From JBCDJG01 sp038748065 (GTDB lineage: Bacteria; Pseudomonadota; Gammaproteobacteria; Pseudomonadales; Halieaceae): a stretch of DNA of 64,000 bases. The DNA is taken from assembly GCA_038748065.1 (NCBI GenBank), contig JBCDJG010000002.1, forward strand, positions 62,001-126,000, written 5' to 3'. The notes under the pieces were generated by a model that saw only the letters and a program-made list of their open reading frames with translations, had not been told where the DNA came from and did not search any database. Position 1 is the first letter of the stretch; every line of letters starts with the position of its first letter. The translations under genes were made by a program, and so were the position numbers. Shown here piece by piece: positions 9,048-16,801 of this stretch.

Positions 9048-10264
9048 CAGTCGATCGACTCGCCCATCGCGGCAGCGGTCTGCTTAAACAGCGCGACGGT
9101 TTCCTGCAGCTTCCAACCACCATCCTCAAACTCATTCTGGTATGCAGAGGTCTTTGCAATAACGACATCGTACTCACGATTGACGTAGATGAACTGGCCG
9201 AACACGCCTAGAGCCACGAAGTCTCTGTAATAGTCGATAGGAATCCACCACAGGTGTTTGTAGCCGTGATGTGAGCTTGAAAGCGGATTATCGGCGCCGG
9301 GCTCGAGGCGCGGATGGTCGGGCACGGTTGAGATGTCGGTCCACTCCCGGGAAATAATCTGCTGTCCCAGAAGATTTTTGCCCCCGTCCAGATACACTTG
9401 CCCAAAGCGCAGCATGTCCCGGAGGGACCCGCCTGTCATACCGCCGTCGGCAACGTTAGCGGGAAACTCTGCCCCCATCGGTGTCCACAGGCGTTCTTCC
9501 ATGTACGCTTGGAACGACATCCCACTGGCTGCGGCGACCAGCTCGTTGAGTGGGTGCATGTTAATGCTTGCGTATCGATGATAGGTGCCCGGTTCCTCGA
9601 TACGCTCCAGCGTGCGTATGAATTCATCCTTCTCGCCGATCGCCTCGGCAATCATAGCCCTGACCATCTCGGAATCGAGGTTGCTTAGATCTTCTTCCCA
9701 TCTGACACCAGAGGACATGTCCAGGAGATTTTGTATAGACACGCCCTCAAATGCGGTGTCCACGAGTTCTGGCAGGTAGTCTTCTATCGGATCTTCCAGC
9801 GATTGGATCTTACCGTCTTCCAGCAGTGCCCCGACGAGGAAAGAGGTGTAGACCTTGGCCACGGACATCTGGGTGGCTGGTGTGTCGGCGCCGTAGCCTC
9901 GGTCATATTTTTCAAACACCAATTTGCCTTGATGCATCACGGCAATACCAGTGGTCTGGGTTCCCAGGATCAGGGCCTCTGAATTTCGTATTTGATCCAT
10001 CCACACATAGGTTTCGGGGAAGGGGGATGGCGCCAGTTGGGTGGGCAGGGGGATGGCCTGCCCCTGGTTCCTCACGGTAACGGTGTCCTCTCTCAGGTGC
10101 AGAGTCCTGAAGGTCTCATCGATCCTGTCTGGTTCAATCGAAGCCAGCTCGTCAAGCAGGTGAGCGAGGGCGCGCAACTCGTCAGTGAAGATAATGGCCA
10201 GAGTAAGCAGGAACCCGGCTAAACCGGCTGCTGCGTGTTTCAGTGATAGGCTCATGCTCTGCAT
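9047..10264 (-). CDS. Serine hydrolase of the beta-lactamase/class C family
   Basis: A penicillin-binding-protein-fold serine hydrolase of 405 residues. An N-terminal hydrophobic helix (~residues 10-27) serves as signal anchor or signal peptide, placing it in the periplasm or at the membrane. The catalytic SxxK is S134-V-A-K137 in TQMSVAKVYTSF. The second motif is in YHRYASINMH, where Tyr and Asn take the Y-x-N role. Family members include esterases, D-aminopeptidases and amide hydrolases as well as beta-lactamases, so the substrate cannot be named. It is the first gene of the minus-strand operon and its promoter region carries operator copy A. ATG codons occur at 10264 and three codons later. 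Confidence 0.88.
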   Translation of the reverse strand: MQSMSLSLKHAAAGLAGFLLTLAIIFTDELRALAHLLDELASIEPDRIDETFRTLHLREDTVTVRNQGQAIPLPTQLAPSPFPETYVWMDQIRNSEALILGTQTTGIAVMHQGKLVFEKYDRGYGADTPATQMSVAKVYTSFLVGALLEDGKIQSLEDPIEDYLPELVDTAFEGVSIQNLLDMSSGVRWEEDLSNLDSEMVRAMIAEAIGEKDEFIRTLERIEEPGTYHRYASINMHPLNELVAAASGMSFQAYMEERLWTPMGAEFPANVADGGMTGGSLRDMLRFGQVYLDGGKNLLGQQIISREWTDISTVPDHPRLEPGADNPLSSSHHGYKHLWWIPIDYYRDFVALGVFGQFIYVNREYDVVIAKTSAYQNEFEDGGWKLQETVALFKQTAAAMGESID

Positions 10265-10273
10265 CCACCAAAT

Positions 10274-10295
10274 GTTTTTCTAAATTACAAAATAC
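10274..10295 (-). promoter_or_regulatory. Operator copy A of the island's 22-bp element
   Basis: On the minus strand this starts GTATTTT and ends GAAAAAC, separated by 8 bp. Its first half lies in the 10-mer ATTGTATTTT, found identically upstream of the esterase operon and the TonB receptor gene. It is oriented toward the serine hydrolase start (10264), 9 bp away, so a bound regulator would cover the translation start or promoter region. It is the least symmetrical of the four copies (right half 5/7). The assignment to the GntR-type regulator is inference. Confidence 0.6.
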
Positions 10296-10417
10296 AATAT
10301 AGTGTTATCAGGGGCGCGGCGTCAAGGCCTGCGCTTAGCCTCATATCATGGCGGCAGTGGTGGGGGGCAGCCGTCAGACGCGTAAAAGAAGGCTGATGGG
10401 TGGGTCTGCGGTTTGGT

Positions 10418-11311
10418 CTAGTCGTCGAAACCTAGCTTCAGCCCGCTGGCCACCTGGAGGTGTCGCTTGAGGAGCGAGGCCGCCCACTCGTTCTCACCCC
10501 GCTCAATGGCATCTATGATCTCCAGGTGCTCACGGCAGGACTGATGGACTCGCTCGATACTTTGAAAGCCGCGGTATTCCAAGAGTTGGCGCAACCTGTT
10601 CTGCTGTTGTATTGCCTGCAAAATGAAGCGATTCCCTGAAAACTCTGCCAACATTTCGTGAAAATCTGCGTTCATTCGAAAGAGCTCTATTTCAGGCAGC
10701 CGCAGGCGTTTGCTGGCCAGTAGCTTCTCATGGGCGGCTTTCGCCTGACTTAGTCGCACAGGGTTCGCTTGAAAGGTAGGCTGCAGCGGCCCAGCAGGCT
10801 CGAGCAATAAGCGAAAGGCATAGCTTTCATCATGTGCGGCTTCTGAACTCAACGCGGGCGAAAACCGCCAGCCATAACCTGGACTGCGCTCTACAACCCC
10901 TTCCTGGGAGAGTCGCGTCAGCACGCGGTTGAGCAGGCTCCTTGTGACACCATAGCGGCGCAGCAGATCCGCCTCTGACTCGACATCTGCAAGCTTGTTG
11001 TTGACCCTATCTGCAATAATATTGTTATACAGTGCATCGGATCCGGTTTCGCCTAGATCCAAGGTGTGCCCGGCCAGCTTCTCGGCCGGCAAGGCCGTGA
11101 CGAATCCTCGGTTGGTACGCTGTTCAACAACACCGCCCTCGGCCAGCAGCGAAAGCGCAGCACGCACAGGGGAGCGCGAGACGCCAAGCTTTTCCGACAG
11201 CTCGCTCTCCTTCAGGCGCTGGCCGATCGGTGCTTCTGCATCAATGATGGAGGCTACGATTTCCCGTGCGAGGCGGATGTGGAGTTCAGTGGGCGGGGTT
11301 TTTGCGTTCAT
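10418..11311 (-). CDS. GntR/FCD-type regulator with two winged-helix domains
   Basis: A 297-residue transcription factor. Residues ~8-72 are a typical GntR winged helix (ESELSEKLGVSRSPVRAALS, then LLAEGGVVEQRTNRGF). Residues ~90-150 form what looks like a second GntR-type winged helix (SEADLLRRYGVTRSLLNRVL, then SQEGVVERSPGYGWRF). Residues ~160-297 are an FCD ligand domain with NADFHEMLAEFSGN and CREHLEIIDAIERGE, the usual metal or ligand helices. Ordinary FadR/FCD regulators have one winged helix and about 230 residues, so the duplicate is unusual. The gene lies between the serine hydrolase operon and the divergent esterase-transporter operon, with operator-like repeats on both sides. The likely role is a local repressor sensing an imported compound or its breakdown product. 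Confidence 0.85.
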   Translation of the reverse strand: MNAKTPPTELHIRLAREIVASIIDAEAPIGQRLKESELSEKLGVSRSPVRAALSLLAEGGVVEQRTNRGFVTALPAEKLAGHTLDLGETGSDALYNNIIADRVNNKLADVESEADLLRRYGVTRSLLNRVLTRLSQEGVVERSPGYGWRFSPALSSEAAHDESYAFRLLLEPAGPLQPTFQANPVRLSQAKAAHEKLLASKRLRLPEIELFRMNADFHEMLAEFSGNRFILQAIQQQNRLRQLLEYRGFQSIERVHQSCREHLEIIDAIERGENEWAASLLKRHLQVASGLKLGFDD

Positions 11312-11384
11312 CCGCAGAGTGTAGCAAGCGGTTTACAGCGCTCCAAGCGCGTGTCAAGCAAGCACAACGGGTTAAAACTCCCTC

Positions 11385-11416
11385 TTTACATATTGTATTT
11401 TGAATTTATAATATAC
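11385..11416 (+). promoter_or_regulatory. Promoter and operator copy B of the esterase-transporter operon
   Basis: A sigma70-like promoter reads TTTACA (11385-11390), a 16-bp spacer, then TATAAT (11407-11412). The 22-bp element occupies 11395-11416, with GTATTTT on the left and AATATAC on the right in inverted orientation and 8 bp between. It therefore overlaps the spacer and the -10 box, where binding would block RNA polymerase. The predicted transcript start near 11419 leaves too short a leader for the ATG at 11427, which supports the ATG at 11439. It also lies 84-105 bp upstream of the divergent regulator gene, so autoregulation is possible. Confidence 0.68.
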
Positions 11417-11438
11417 AAAAATTCCGATGGAAGTGAAC

Positions 11439-12308
11439 ATGAGTCGACAGGGACACGGCCAGAATCTCAGCTACTATGACTGGGGAGCAACACCCTTCTT
11501 TGCGCTGCAGACGGAGCCGCGAGCTAGCTACTGTCTGTACGTGCCCGAGGACTACGAAGAGCAGGGCGTCGAGGGGCTGCAACTGCTGGTCCTGATGCAC
11601 GGAACCGAGCGTGGTGCAGCAGGGTATCGCGACAGTGCGATCGCCTTTGCCGACACTCACCGCTGCCTGGTACTTGCGCCCCTGTTTCCGTGTAATTTAG
11701 TCGGCACTAATGATCTTGATAACTATAAGCTCATTGAAGCCGGTGGCATACGCTTTGATCGCTTACTGCTGGACATGGTGGCAGAAGTGGCTTCGAAGTA
11801 CCGTCTGCGCGACGAACGTTTCCTGCTCCACGGCTTCTCAGGCGGCGGTCATTTTGCTCACCGTTTTTTCTACCTGCACCCGGAGCGCTTGCTTGGCGTC
11901 TCGATTGGTGCCCCTGGGGTCGTCACCCTGTTGGATGATTCCCTGCCTTGGTGGACGGGCGTCGCCGATATAGAGGCGAAGTTTGGTCATGCGATTGACG
12001 TCACTGCAATGCGTCGCGTGCCAGTTCAGATGGTGGTGGGCTCTGCCGACACCCAGACTTGGGAGATCACCATCCCGGAGGGGTCAGACTGGTGGATGCC
12101 CGGCGCAAATGACGCCGGTGAGACGCGAATTGAGCGGTTGCGGAGTTTGCAGCAAAGTTTTGAAAGCTCAGGTATTGCTGTCCAATTCGATCTCGTCAAG
12201 GGCGTAGACCACAACGGCTGGGCTGTGCTGCCGTCGGTGCAGAGGTTTTTTGAATCAGTCATCGGGGTGGAAGATGCCCTTCGCGAGGAACCAGGGGAGG
12301 GTAGTTGA
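11439..12308 (+). CDS. Alpha/beta hydrolase (esterase, PHB-depolymerase-like fold)
   Basis: A cytoplasmic hydrolase of 289 residues with no signal peptide. The nucleophile elbow is LHGFSGGGHFAH, giving the GxSxG serine. VLMHGTERGAAGYRD is the oxyanion region, and the C-terminal VDHNGWAVLP contains the probable catalytic His. The ATG at 11439 is chosen over 11427 because GGAAG lies at a suitable distance and the predicted transcript starts near 11419. It is the first gene of a tightly packed operon: the next start (GTG) immediately follows its stop. Substrate unknown; it probably acts on the imported compound along with the C45 hydrolase and amidase. Confidence 0.82.
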   Translation: MSRQGHGQNLSYYDWGATPFFALQTEPRASYCLYVPEDYEEQGVEGLQLLVLMHGTERGAAGYRDSAIAFADTHRCLVLAPLFPCNLVGTNDLDNYKLIEAGGIRFDRLLLDMVAEVASKYRLRDERFLLHGFSGGGHFAHRFFYLHPERLLGVSIGAPGVVTLLDDSLPWWTGVADIEAKFGHAIDVTAMRRVPVQMVVGSADTQTWEITIPEGSDWWMPGANDAGETRIERLRSLQQSFESSGIAVQFDLVKGVDHNGWAVLPSVQRFFESVIGVEDALREEPGEGS

Positions 12309-13430
12309 GTGTTTCCATTTATCTGTATTCGCGGATCGGCCGAGGAGCGAGGTTTTAGCTATGGCTCCCAGGCCAGCTGGCTCATTGAACAAGCCATTGA
12401 TGGCTATGCACAGAGCTTTGCCGAACGCGGCTTTGCCTGGGGCGACATTGTGCAGATCGGTGTCAATTTTGCCGCCACGATTCGCGATTTCGATAGGGAT
12501 ATGTATCTGGAGCTCTGCGCAATAGCGGAGGGCGCTGGCCGACACCTTGGTGAAGTGGTCGCGCTGAACGCGCGTACCGAGCTACTTTACGGCGCCGGAT
12601 CGACGTCCGCCGCTGCAGCGACCGACCTTTCAGGCGAGGGCTGTACCGGCGCCATCGCTTTGCCGGGAGCCACAGCGAACGGACATACGCTGCATGGGCA
12701 GAATTGGGATTGGCGCAGTGAAAGTGCGGATATCACGATCGTACTGCGCATCGAACCGGATGATGGGCCAACGGTGCTTACGCTTGTCGAAGCAGGCACC
12801 CTCGCTCGCTGTGGTCTGAACGATGCGGGAATTGCTGTGACGGGCAATTTTCTGAAAACGGCCTCAGAGCAGGGGCGAATGGGTATACCAGCGCCCTTTA
12901 TCCGCCGCAAGGTGCTGATGTCGAATAACATGCACGATGCTATGCATGCAGTTATCTGCAGCGAACGGTCTTTTTCGATCAATGTGATGATCAGCGACGG
13001 CCAGGGCGAAGCCGTTGACTTTGAAGCGACGCCGGAGCGCTTGTTCTGGCTCAGAGCGGAGCGTGATTTGCTGGTTCACTCCAATCACTTCCTGAGCCCT
13101 GCTGCACAGGTTGCCTACGACGACCATGCCCTGCATGTTACCCCGGACTCGCTTTATCGTGACGCCAGGGTCAGACGTTTGCTGGAGGGCCGCCATGGTG
13201 ATTTGGGAGAGTCCGATTTCATTGAAGCCTTTGCCGATCGTTACGGCGCTCCCTACGCCATTTGCCGTGCCCCGGTAGAGGGTCCGGGGGGTGATCAATC
13301 AGCGACCCTGGCGACGGTCGTCATGGATGTCACTGCCGGTCGTCTGCTGGTGGCGAAAACGCCTTACGCAGGCGCTAAGTTTCAGGCCTTTGATCTGGGT
13401 TCGTTGGAACCCGGTCAGGATGTTGCCTGA
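12309..13430 (+). CDS. C45-family Ntn hydrolase (isopenicillin-N acyltransferase-like)
   Basis: Predicted self-processing N-terminal-nucleophile amidohydrolase or acyltransferase of the peptidase C45 / acyl-CoA:6-aminopenicillanate acyltransferase group. The autocleavage site is visible as SGEG-C112-TGAIALPG. Cleavage before Cys112 would give an alpha chain of about 111 residues and a beta chain of about 262, matching the Gly-Cys cleavage known for fungal isopenicillin N acyltransferase. The following GHTLHGQNWDW is a typical family motif. Bacterial members generally cleave amide bonds of acylated amino compounds. The GTG start directly abuts the upstream stop. In this operon it most likely trims an acyl or amide group from an imported substrate. 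Confidence 0.87.
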   Translation: MFPFICIRGSAEERGFSYGSQASWLIEQAIDGYAQSFAERGFAWGDIVQIGVNFAATIRDFDRDMYLELCAIAEGAGRHLGEVVALNARTELLYGAGSTSAAAATDLSGEGCTGAIALPGATANGHTLHGQNWDWRSESADITIVLRIEPDDGPTVLTLVEAGTLARCGLNDAGIAVTGNFLKTASEQGRMGIPAPFIRRKVLMSNNMHDAMHAVICSERSFSINVMISDGQGEAVDFEATPERLFWLRAERDLLVHSNHFLSPAAQVAYDDHALHVTPDSLYRDARVRRLLEGRHGDLGESDFIEAFADRYGAPYAICRAPVEGPGGDQSATLATVVMDVTAGRLLVAKTPYAGAKFQAFDLGSLEPGQDVA

Positions 13431-13443
13431 GACTGATAAAGCT

Positions 13444-15027
13444 ATGCTCTGGCGTTTACTCGTGCACAGAATCGCCTTATGCGGAACCTTTCTGCTGGCA
13501 GCTTGCGCTGAAGAGGCTCCGCGCGAAAGTACTCTGCGCGTCGCGCTGTCTGCTGACATACGCACGACTGAACCAGGCGTGCTGAGGGACTCGAACACCG
13601 ATGACGTGCTGATGCACATTATTGAACCACTGTTCAGCTATACCGAGAACCTGGAAGTCGCGCCACTGCTGTCATCTGGCTGGCAGATGTCAGATGACGG
13701 GCGGCGTTACGACGTCGGTCTTAGAAGAGGAGTACTGTTCCACAATGAGGCCCCACTCACGGCTGATATCGTGGCGTGGAACATTCAGCGCTACCTCGAC
13801 CCTGAGACGGGTTGGATCTGCCGCAGCCTGTTTGATGGTAGCCGCGGCTTGCGGCTTGCTGCCGTCGAGGTGACGGCTGAAGACAGTATTCGCTTTACAC
13901 TTGAGGAGCCCGATAGCAGCTTCCTCCACAAGCTTGCCAACCTGCAGTGCAATATGGGTATCGTGCACCCGGACTCGCTCGACGCGGATGGCGAGTGGGT
14001 CACTCCCATCGGCACAGGTCCGTTCAAGCTCGATGAATGGCGCGCTGGCGAGTTTGTTGAGATGTCTCGAAACCCCGAGTATGCGCCCGTTCAATCGCCG
14101 CGTGACGGGCTTGCAGGAAATCGCTCTCCACAGGTCCAGACGGTACGTTGGGTGGTAGTACCGGAGCCGGCCGCGGCCAGGGCCGGCTTATTGTCGGGAC
14201 AACTGGACTTGGTAACCAAGCTGCAGCCCGCCGACCTTTTTGACCTCAAGTACGCCAGCGACATCAGGATTCACCGTGGAGTCAGCCTCGACTGGAACGT
14301 CTTGCTGATGCAGACGGAAGGCACTGTCCTGGACGATATTGCCCTAAGGCGCGCAATAGCCCACGCCGTAGATGCCGATACGCTGGCCGAAATCACTGCA
14401 GGTCAGGGTAGCGAGGCGAATCCGGCCATCATTCAACCGACCTCAAGTTTTCATCGCTCCTGCATGAAGGCAGGGCACGTTTACGACCCAGAACTTGCGC
14501 GGCAATGGCTGTCACGTTCTGCCTACGCAGGTCAGCCCCTGACTCTGATGGCGAATAAGCGTTTTCCTGCGATGTTCGAGAACGCGATCATTATTCAACA
14601 CATGCTCAAGGAGGCGGGGATCTCGACGCAGCTGGAAATCGTCGAGTGGACGACGCAGCTCGACTACTACGCGCGCGGTGATTTTGAGCTCATGAGTTTC
14701 GGCTATACGGGGCGAACGCACCCCTTGCTGAGCTATTCGGTGATTTTGGGTAGTAAATCTGACAACCCTATGATGCAGTGGGAAGATCCAATCAGCCTGG
14801 CGTATTTGGCGGACATCGAACGCGGTAGTGATGATGAACGCATGGTTGACCAGCTCTGCGAGCTGCATGACCGGATGATTGACCAGGCGCCGCTACTGAA
14901 CCTCTTCAACGCCATGGCTATCGATGCCCATGTCGACTCTGTCAGCGGCTATCAGACCACCACATTCAATAAGCCCAGACTCTGGGGCGTGGCTATTGAC
15001 GCCGAGACCAGGACGAGCGCGCGATAA
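13444..15027 (+). CDS. ABC transporter substrate-binding lipoprotein (SBP family 5)
   Basis: A periplasmic solute-binding protein of the DppA/OppA family, 527 residues, tethered to the membrane. The signal peptide ends in lipobox LLAAC with Cys21. Family features include the N-terminal LRVALSADIRTTEPG, the HIIEPLFSY segment, the PIGTGPFKLDEW motif and AIAHAVDADTLAE near the hinge. The ATG at 13444 is chosen because it gives an intact lipoprotein signal; another ATG at 13420 overlaps the previous gene. It is followed with a one-base overlap by two permeases and a fused ATPase, forming a complete dipeptide/nickel/opine-type importer. The ligand is probably a peptide-like or amide compound. Confidence 0.9.
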   Translation: MLWRLLVHRIALCGTFLLAACAEEAPRESTLRVALSADIRTTEPGVLRDSNTDDVLMHIIEPLFSYTENLEVAPLLSSGWQMSDDGRRYDVGLRRGVLFHNEAPLTADIVAWNIQRYLDPETGWICRSLFDGSRGLRLAAVEVTAEDSIRFTLEEPDSSFLHKLANLQCNMGIVHPDSLDADGEWVTPIGTGPFKLDEWRAGEFVEMSRNPEYAPVQSPRDGLAGNRSPQVQTVRWVVVPEPAAARAGLLSGQLDLVTKLQPADLFDLKYASDIRIHRGVSLDWNVLLMQTEGTVLDDIALRRAIAHAVDADTLAEITAGQGSEANPAIIQPTSSFHRSCMKAGHVYDPELARQWLSRSAYAGQPLTLMANKRFPAMFENAIIIQHMLKEAGISTQLEIVEWTTQLDYYARGDFELMSFGYTGRTHPLLSYSVILGSKSDNPMMQWEDPISLAYLADIERGSDDERMVDQLCELHDRMIDQAPLLNLFNAMAIDAHVDSVSGYQTTTFNKPRLWGVAIDAETRTSAR

Positions 15028-15971
15028 TGTACTGGCAATATGTGCTGCGACGGGTGCTCCTGACAGTTCCTACCCTGTTAATCGCCTCAACCCTGGTATT
15101 CATGGTGGTGCGATTGCTGCCGGGTGATCCTGCGCTGCTGATTGTCAGCGATGCGCAAGACCCCGTGCTTCTGGAGGCCACACGAGAGCGCCTGGGTTTA
15201 AACAAACCCTTGATCGTGCAGTATGCACTGTGGCTGCGCCAGATGGTGGGCCTGGATATGGGCGTCTCCATCAGTACTGGGCTGCCCGTTGCCGAACTCA
15301 TCGGAACACGATTTGCTGTTACCGCCCGAATTGTAACGATCGCCTGTCTCGTGGCGCTACTGCTTGCTGTTCCCCTGGGCCTGCTTGCTGCCGCTCGTCA
15401 TAACCGCGCACTGGACCGTGGGGTCATGATGGCGAGTATCTTGTTGCTTTCTGTGCCGAGCTTTTGGGTAGCGCTCCTGCTGATCCTGCTCTTCGGCGTT
15501 ACCTTAAGGTGGCTCCCCACCGTGGGTTACGTCAGCCCTAGCGAAGACCTGCTGCTGGCACTCAAGTTTGCCGTGATGCCGGTTCTGGCGCTGTGCCTGA
15601 CAGTGATAGGGCAGTTAGCCCGCATGATGAGATCGACTTCTCTCGATGTGCTTGCATCAGATTACATACTCTTTGCGCGTGCCAAAGGCTTGTCTGAGCA
15701 GGCTGTGCTTGGGCGCCACGCCCTGCCTAACGCACTGGCACCAACGCTAACCGTAGCCGGTATGATTTTTGGCGCGCTGCTTGGCGGTGCAGCTGTCATC
15801 GAGACCATCTTCACCATACCCGGCATTGGCAGATTGCTGGTCGACAGCATCTATGCGCGAGACTACCCGGTTATACAGGGCTCTGTTTTGCTCGTCGGCT
15901 TTGTGTACATCATGGTGAACCTCGCCGTGGACCTGCTCCATCCTCTGCTCGATCCCCGGGTGGAGTATTGA
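15027..15971 (+). CDS. Peptide-type ABC transporter permease 1 (DppB-like)
   Basis: An inner-membrane permease of 314 residues with about six transmembrane helices. The N terminus WQYVLRRVLLTVPTLLIAST and the segment FMVVRLLPGDPA are characteristic of DppB/OppB subunits. The EAA coupling loop is seen around LARAKG-like ILFARAKGLSEQAVLGRHAL, followed by PNALAPT. Its ATG shares a base with the stop of the binding-protein gene (TAATG), showing translational coupling. It pairs with the next permease to form the translocation pore. Confidence 0.93.
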   Translation: MYWQYVLRRVLLTVPTLLIASTLVFMVVRLLPGDPALLIVSDAQDPVLLEATRERLGLNKPLIVQYALWLRQMVGLDMGVSISTGLPVAELIGTRFAVTARIVTIACLVALLLAVPLGLLAAARHNRALDRGVMMASILLLSVPSFWVALLLILLFGVTLRWLPTVGYVSPSEDLLLALKFAVMPVLALCLTVIGQLARMMRSTSLDVLASDYILFARAKGLSEQAVLGRHALPNALAPTLTVAGMIFGALLGGAAVIETIFTIPGIGRLLVDSIYARDYPVIQGSVLLVGFVYIMVNLAVDLLHPLLDPRVEY

Positions 15972-15973
15972 TC

Positions 15974-16801
15974 ATGCGCGACATTAACATGGTTGTTGGT
16001 GCCGGGCTTTGCCTGCTCTGGCTGCTTGTGGCCCTTCTGTCCGTCGTCTACATGCCCTATGACCCGCTGGCAATGGCGCTTGACGGTCGTCTCCGCCCCC
16101 CGAGTGTGGACCACTGGATGGGGACCGATCAGTATGGGCGTGACCTTCTGAGCAGGATACTGGCAGCTAGTGGTGTTAGCTTGATGGTCAGTGCGTTGAC
16201 CGTGCTCGCAGCCTTTACCGCTGGCGTGCTGATTGGGGCAATCGCGGGTTATCTTGGTGGCAGTTTCGACCGGCTCGTGATGGTCGTTGCCGAATCCTTT
16301 ATGGCCTTTCCCAGCCTACTGTTAGTGCTGTTGTTTCTTTCGATCAGCGGCCCGTCAATCGCGGCTGTTATTCTCGCCTTGTCCATAGCCTTCACCCCCA
16401 TGGTTATCCGGGTCACTCGCTCGTCGGTATTCTCGCTGCGCGAACAGCAGTTCATCGAGGCCGCCAGGCTGAGTGGTAGTTCGAAGTCGGCGGTACTTTG
16501 GCGCCACCTGCTCCCAAACTGCGTCAGTCCACTGTCTATTCTGGCCACTTCCATGTTTGCCAACGTGCTGCTTGTTGAGAGCGCCCTGAGTTTCCTGGGC
16601 CTGGGTGTGCCAGCACCACAGGCGACCTGGGGCGCTCTGCTTGCGGACAGCAGACAGTACCTCGCCGTCGCTCCCTGGTTGAGCTTGTACCCCGGGGTTG
16701 TGATCACCCTCGCCGTTGTTGGCGTCAATTTGCTGGGCGATGGCCTTCGCGACTTGGTAGACCCCCGCTTGCGGCAGCTCGTAGAAGGTCAAAACGCATG
16801 A
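15974..16801 (+). CDS. Peptide-type ABC transporter permease 2 (DppC-like)
   Basis: The second pore subunit, 275 residues, with about six hydrophobic helices. The motif HWMGTDQYGRDLLSRIL is diagnostic of DppC/OppC proteins, and the EAA-type loop is FIEAARLSGSSKSAVLWRHL followed by LPNC. The ATG at 15974 has GGAG about 10 bp upstream; a TTG two codons earlier is the only alternative. The gene ends in an ATGA overlap with the ATPase gene. Confidence 0.92.
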   Translation: MRDINMVVGAGLCLLWLLVALLSVVYMPYDPLAMALDGRLRPPSVDHWMGTDQYGRDLLSRILAASGVSLMVSALTVLAAFTAGVLIGAIAGYLGGSFDRLVMVVAESFMAFPSLLLVLLFLSISGPSIAAVILALSIAFTPMVIRVTRSSVFSLREQQFIEAARLSGSSKSAVLWRHLLPNCVSPLSILATSMFANVLLVESALSFLGLGVPAPQATWGALLADSRQYLAVAPWLSLYPGVVITLAVVGVNLLGDGLRDLVDPRLRQLVEGQNA

